Origin: Trichopria drosophilae
Lineage: Eukaryota; Arthropoda; Insecta; Hymenoptera; Diapriidae
Direction of reading: 5' to 3'
Assembly (NCBI GenBank): GCA_030407085.1
Contig: CM059582.1
Location: 202,910,001-202,974,000, forward strand
DNA length: 64,000 bases
Below, piece by piece: positions 59,383 to 64,000 of this stretch. Position numbers and translations under genes: made by a program. The notes below the pieces were generated by a model that saw only the letters and a program-made list of their open reading frames with translations, did no database searches and had not been told where the DNA came from. Every line of letters starts with the position of its first letter. The first letter of the stretch is position 1.

Positions 59383-61042
59383 CATCAGACGATATCAGCG
59401 CCATTGATTAGTCCTTTCGCCTCAGTAAGAGCATACGCAAAATTAGCCAGTGTCAGTCCAGTGTTTTATTTATGTTTGATTCTTATTCATATTATTAAAA
59501 GAATGGCAGTTTCATATTGAATTCCTTATAAATATAAAAGATCAGTTCTGCAATTTGTAATTGCTTTTAAACGAAATATATTTTTGAAGTAATAGACATT
59601 AATAATTTTTTAAAAATGACTGATTATCTACTATTAAAACCGAAGTTAAATCATGGAAAAGCAGAGCTTAATATCATTTTTAAAAGTCTCGTCTTTCTAT
59701 ATGTGGTTTATTAATTAAGTAAATTTTCGATGTACTTCGTTATAATCGTTATACGTCATTAAATTTAATAACTAACTCTGGATTTACCTAATATAAAATT
59801 AAATGAAGAACTTAAAGATGAACATCCAGTATCCACACGTGACATCTTGCACATGGATGCATATACACATTTAACACAAACAATAATAGATAATTAAAAT
59901 CGATATTATATTTTTATATACTATTCAATTTCCGAGGATAGGAAACTTGTTATTAGGAAACTTTCATTTCGGTATATGGAGATGGAGCAAATTTGAAATA
60001 ATGTATGAATTTAAAAATTTAATATGAAATATTTTTAAAGGTACAACAAATCTGTACATTATTAATGATTTTCTGAAATGAAAAAATTGATTGATAATAG
60101 ACAACATATTTTCAAATAATTTAAAAGAAGAGGATTTCCATGCTTTTTGGATTATGAACCTTCTTAAGCGTAAATATTTCAATACCACTTTTCTTCGGGT
60201 CATAGACACATGTCATCGAAAGATATGGGTCGAGCACCTATCGATTTCTTTAGATATTGTATCCAGTTACATTCAAATTTGTAAAGTTAAAAAAAGGGTT
60301 TACTTCAATAATTTGCAATTACTCAAAATGATATAACAATAATAGACCATAGTATTGATGTCCTGTAATGAACGAAAATGTGTCAACGTTATTGTTCAGG
60401 AAACCTTAGTTGAACATTTACATTGAATTAAATCGAATTTGGGGCATTGAATTGGAATTATGACATTTCATTAATTGTATAATTTCTTTCAAAATCGAAA
60501 CATTCGGAATTCTTTTATAGTCATAAATGATTCACATTATAAATAACTTCTGAAATGGTGATTTTAATGTGCGAATTTAACATTTTTATTTCTATTGAAA
60601 TACGAAATAAAAATATGGTTGTAAAACGTGCTGTAGTTCCTGAATTTCTTTTAATTGATGTATGTGTATTGATGATTAATTCATGAGTATCCGAAGTTGA
60701 TGCTGATTAAAGTTTTACCCATGGCAACAAACGTGAGTCAACAGGATATAGAAAAATTGTGATCGTCTTTCTTATTGAGTAGAGTGAAAGAAACGATTTT
60801 AAGAAACTTCACTGGAATAATTCTACATTTTTTATCGAATGGTCATATTACACCTTGGTTATTTATTGCTCATTTCAGAGTCAAGTATTACAATTATATA
60901 GTTTTATGAAATCCCAAAAAGGCAAAAGAATAATTCATACATTACAAATTTAATGTTGAATTTAGAAACTAACAAAAAAATGTATTGCCTGTGGTAGATT
61001 ATTAGCTGTTTATTAGTTGTTTTGAGGCAATTGTGAAAGGTT
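59383..61042. other. AT-rich noncoding stretch, nothing recognised
   Basis: Two overlapping ORFs of 81 codons on opposite strands (59964-60209, 60091-60336) have AT-driven composition and no motifs. Confidence 0.45.
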
Positions 61043-61272
61043 GAACTAATCCACATGATGTCGCATTAAACACCTTGTGCCCCCTACTCCCAGTTAATCA
61101 ATTCTCCCATTCCTCTGAGACTCTATTCGCCTAGCATTCCCCAACTTCTCCCCTCACAACCATTTCTTATTACGCGGTTAAGAAAAAGACGAATAGAGGG
61201 GGAAAGTTCGTGGGAATCGTTACGGTGGTGGGAGGCACAGGGCGTCAAACATACTGCTATGCGGTTTAGTTT
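61043..61272. mobile_element. MITE, second copy of the 10150 family
   Basis: The left end GAACTAATCCACATGATGTC matches the end of the element at 10150. The right end read on the minus strand is AAACTAAACCGCAT, then GTTTGACGCCCTGTGCC, which pairs with the left ATTAAACACCTTGTGCC. As in copy 1, a C-rich left half faces a G-rich right half. The 60-codon minus-strand ORF (61123-61305) is a shadow. Confidence 0.7.
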
Positions 61273-63424
61273 GTTGTCTTCAATAAAAGGAACACAGAAA
61301 ACCAATCAGTGGCGACTCGTCCATGTATCAAACTTCAGTTTATAACATCATGTTCCGAACCATGCGGCAAAAATACGTCAGAAAAAATCGAGTAGAATAT
61401 TTTTTTTAAAGAGGATTTTTGATAAAAAAGAGATTGCTTGAATGAACAATACGCATTTGGTATATAAAACTTTTGTCTTGTTAATGCAATGCATTTAGTC
61501 TGGCAGATATAATTGAATCATTAATCGTTTATGGACTTGGCTCGAAAGCTCGTTGATTCAAACATCTTTTTATTCGTAACAAGTTGTACAACATCTCTGC
61601 TCCTATAGAAGCAGTTGTTACGATAGACTGAAAACTGGTAATACCACAAGAGGCCACTGTCTTTCACTCTTTCTGTATATAAATATAGGTATATATATAT
61701 GGGGCATGCACAGACAGCGTCTGCTTATTTGAGGAATAAACGATGACGAATTCTTTCCTTTCTCTATAGCGTGGCAAACAATGACGTGTCCTTCTCAGCA
61801 TTCCCCAGTAAATTCTGCTCTTTCTCACAAGTTAATACTGCTTTTTTTTTAACAAAAAAATGCCATTCCAGTAAACATTTATTAGTATTTGTTAGTGAAC
61901 ATATATGAGTTTAGCGATAAACTATCTACTGTCATTTTCAATCATTTTTCGGAGGATTTTAAGATGACCACCAGCAATTATTATATGTCTCAAGCAAAAT
62001 TATTTGTTTAATATTATTTTAATTACGTAATTAATATTATTTTGTCACTGGCGTCGGTATGACACCAGCTATTCTAAAGAAGTCTTTTTTATCTTCAATG
62101 AAGAGAATATTTTCGAGAAAAACTCGGATTAAGAAAAGAAACGATGATGAATAGAGCGAACGCTTCCGTCATTGGAAATAAACTCCGGAAACAAAATATA
62201 AAACACAAGAGGAATTTGTTAACATTCTTACTAAAAAATATACCTATTTCTTTGAAAAGTAAAGATTTTATTCTCAAAGAGAGGCAATTATTTCTCACGA
62301 AAAATACTGAAATTGTTTGAATTTCATTTAGTAGGGTTTATAATAGAAGATTGTTGTACAATATTCATAATATTTATTGCAGCATTTATAATCGACGTTG
62401 CATTACGATATTTATAATAAAAATATTATGCAATTCTAACTAACCATAGTTTATATTTATTTTGATATTTTTGTTTAGGTCCGGTAAAATCAGCGTGGAT
62501 ATTACACGATCCGAATCTGAACAAAGAAGAAATATATTTCATATAAGTAGGCTCTAAACCAAATTAAATTACGAACGTAATTAAAATTACAAATTATTAC
62601 TAAAACTTATTAGTTTTTATAAAATAAGTTGCGGTAAAGTTTCCAGTGCGGTTTATGTAAATTAATCAAGTACATTGTAACGTACTTGAGTTCTTTTACA
62701 TTTGAGTCGATTTCAGTTTCCATTTGCTTTGCAAAAATCGAAACGTCGTTGGTCGTGATATATTTTTAGAAAACAGATCGAAAAGTTCGGATGTAAAAAT
62801 AAAGCAGTCCAACAATATTTTGATTCTTTTTCGTTTATCACGTAGACACACCAGTGTTAACACGTATCTCAATGATACAAAATAAATATTTATAAAGATA
62901 AAAGTGATCGATTTGATTATTTTCGTATTCTCTTTTAAATTTAAAGACAATTTAAAACAATTTATGAGCAAATTTAACATTTTTGAAATCATTTGCATCG
63001 TTATTTTTAAAAAATAATTCTCGTATCATTTCATTTGGAGATTTTGCTGAAAATTCAAATATGTCTCGCAGTCTAGTCGCAGGATATGCACGTCAGTCAC
63101 ACATACAAACCGAGTACCAGACCGTACAAAATATTTGACGGTGCAGTCGGAAATAGAAATTCGTGACAAATACGCTTTGCCCCAGAATCATCACTGAAAT
63201 GCTTTGTTTCGAAGCCTACATTTATATAATAAATTTATTAGTTTTTATAATTATACTATAGCTAATAATAAAATATTCATTTATTGGTTTAAAAACCATA
63301 AAATAATATTTCATGAGCTAAGAACATAATTTTATTTTATACTGTCATAAAAAGGTCTTTGAACGTTCCAGTTTTTCAATTATTTGAGCGAAGAAACTAA
63401 CTCTAAAATTAAAATTTACAATAT
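61273..63424. other. AT-rich noncoding stretch, nothing recognised
   Basis: ORFs at 62095-62298 and 62696-62998 (100 codons, minus) are Lys/Ile/Phe-rich with no recognisable motif. A short TA-rich run lies at about 61690-61700. Confidence 0.45.
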
Positions 63425-63468
63425 CAAAAAGTTGCTAAAATCAAAAAGTTGCTAAAAGTTGCTAAAAA
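63425..63468 (+). repeat. Tandem repeat of AAAAGTTGCTAAAA
   Basis: CAAAAAGTTGCTAAAAT occurs at 63425 and 63442, followed by a shortened third unit (GTTGCTAAAAA). Confidence 0.9.
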
Positions 63469-63669
63469 ATAATAAAAAAAAGCGAGGTTTTATTTAGAGC
63501 ACTTACATATTTGCTTAATCAGAAAAACTATTTTGAATACATAAAAATATAGTGGTCTTAATATCTCTTCATTAATATGATAACATTATGCGTTTTGGAA
63601 TGCTAGAGCCTTTTTCATAAATCACGTGCGTTTCTCGCAAGTGGTATGATATTAAAGGTTTCAAATATG

Positions 63670-63683
63670 CACTAGATGGCGCC
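63670..63683 (+). promoter_or_regulatory. CTCF-like binding site
   Basis: CACTAGATGGCGCC fits the conserved CTCF core (CCASYAGRKGGCRS and the fly form AGRTGGCGCC) at every core position from the CA on. CTCF is a zinc-finger protein that marks insulators and domain borders in bilaterians. Whether it is bound here cannot be judged from sequence, and a single match of this length can occur by chance. Confidence 0.45.
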
Positions 63684-64000
63684 CTGGCATCTTAATAAAA
63701 AAGAACAAAATCCTTAAACAATACATCTAGTTATATTATGTTTCACGGTTGTTATTCTTTTCATTTACAGCGGTTCTAGGAAACATTATACCTTGTTATT
63801 AAATTAGAAGACAATAATAAGTATAATTTTGTTTAAACTAATAAGTTGAGGCTTAAATCATTTATAAAATTAAAAGTTGGAAGTTTTATTTAATGCAAAA
63901 GATTCTGAAACATTCCATACAAGCGGTATTTCATTGATGCATATAGTCCAAAGTTACTCATTTGGCGAGAAATTCCCCATGTTTAATATCGATTCTTAAA
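63684..64000. other. AT-rich end of window, nothing recognised
   Basis: There is no ORF or repeat of note. Confidence 0.45.

Overview
The window looks like nuclear DNA of an arthropod, most likely an insect. It is very AT-rich by eye, has no operon-like coding layout and no long ORF on either strand, and is full of short palindromic (MITE-like) elements, microsatellites and a tRNA-derived SINE family. No open reading frame could be matched to a known protein family. The longest (about 80-129 codons) sit in GC-richer patches where stop codons are rarer by chance. I read the window as intergenic or intronic sequence. The species cannot be named from it.

Layout. 1-4.4 kb: AT-rich DNA, a large foldback repeat (2378-3040), an inverted-repeat element with a 16-bp tandem array (3554-4014) and two GC-rich hairpins (4215-4292). 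4.4-17 kb: mostly featureless, with a palindromic MITE (7623-7747), a MITE with perfect 13-bp ends (10150-10364), a tRNA-Ala-like SINE (12298), a GC-rich palindrome (13372-13563) and a tandem duplication rich in GGTCTC (16583-17075). 17.6-18.3 kb: three MITEs in a row, the last with pogo/Tigger-like ends. 19.2-20.0 kb: a GC-richer, CTCTCT-rich island that may be a promoter or 5' exon. 20.5-21.4 kb: a compact fold-prone sequence and a second SINE. 21.4-30.9 kb: sparse, with two palindromic elements near 26 kb. 31-38.5 kb: decayed repeats built on an AAAATGGCGGA unit, GC-rich ORF-dense patches (34.6-35.9 kb) and a hammerhead-like motif (37600). 40.9-42.1 kb: the densest cluster, holding a 16-bp array, an inverted-repeat element, a second pogo-like MITE and a SINE. 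45.9-47.2 kb: a palindromic MITE beside a 0.9-kb foldback element whose ends are 15-16-bp tandem arrays. 47-64 kb: mostly AT-rich DNA with a reverse-strand SINE (56949), a second copy of the 10-kb MITE (61043) and a CTCF-like site (63670).

Two patterns stand out. First, the MITEs at 17991-18269 and 41704-41991 carry different end motifs (AAGTTATA and AATATTT) but place them with nearly the same spacing: four copies over 56 bp at one end and two copies 43-44 bp apart at the other. Their interiors also look related. This suggests one family in which all copies of the binding word changed together. Second, arrays with a 15-16-bp period form or sit inside the ends of several foldback-like elements (3690-3785, 40900-41004, 41083-41162, 46290-46480 and 46920-47120). 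Three of the unit types can be aligned with each other.
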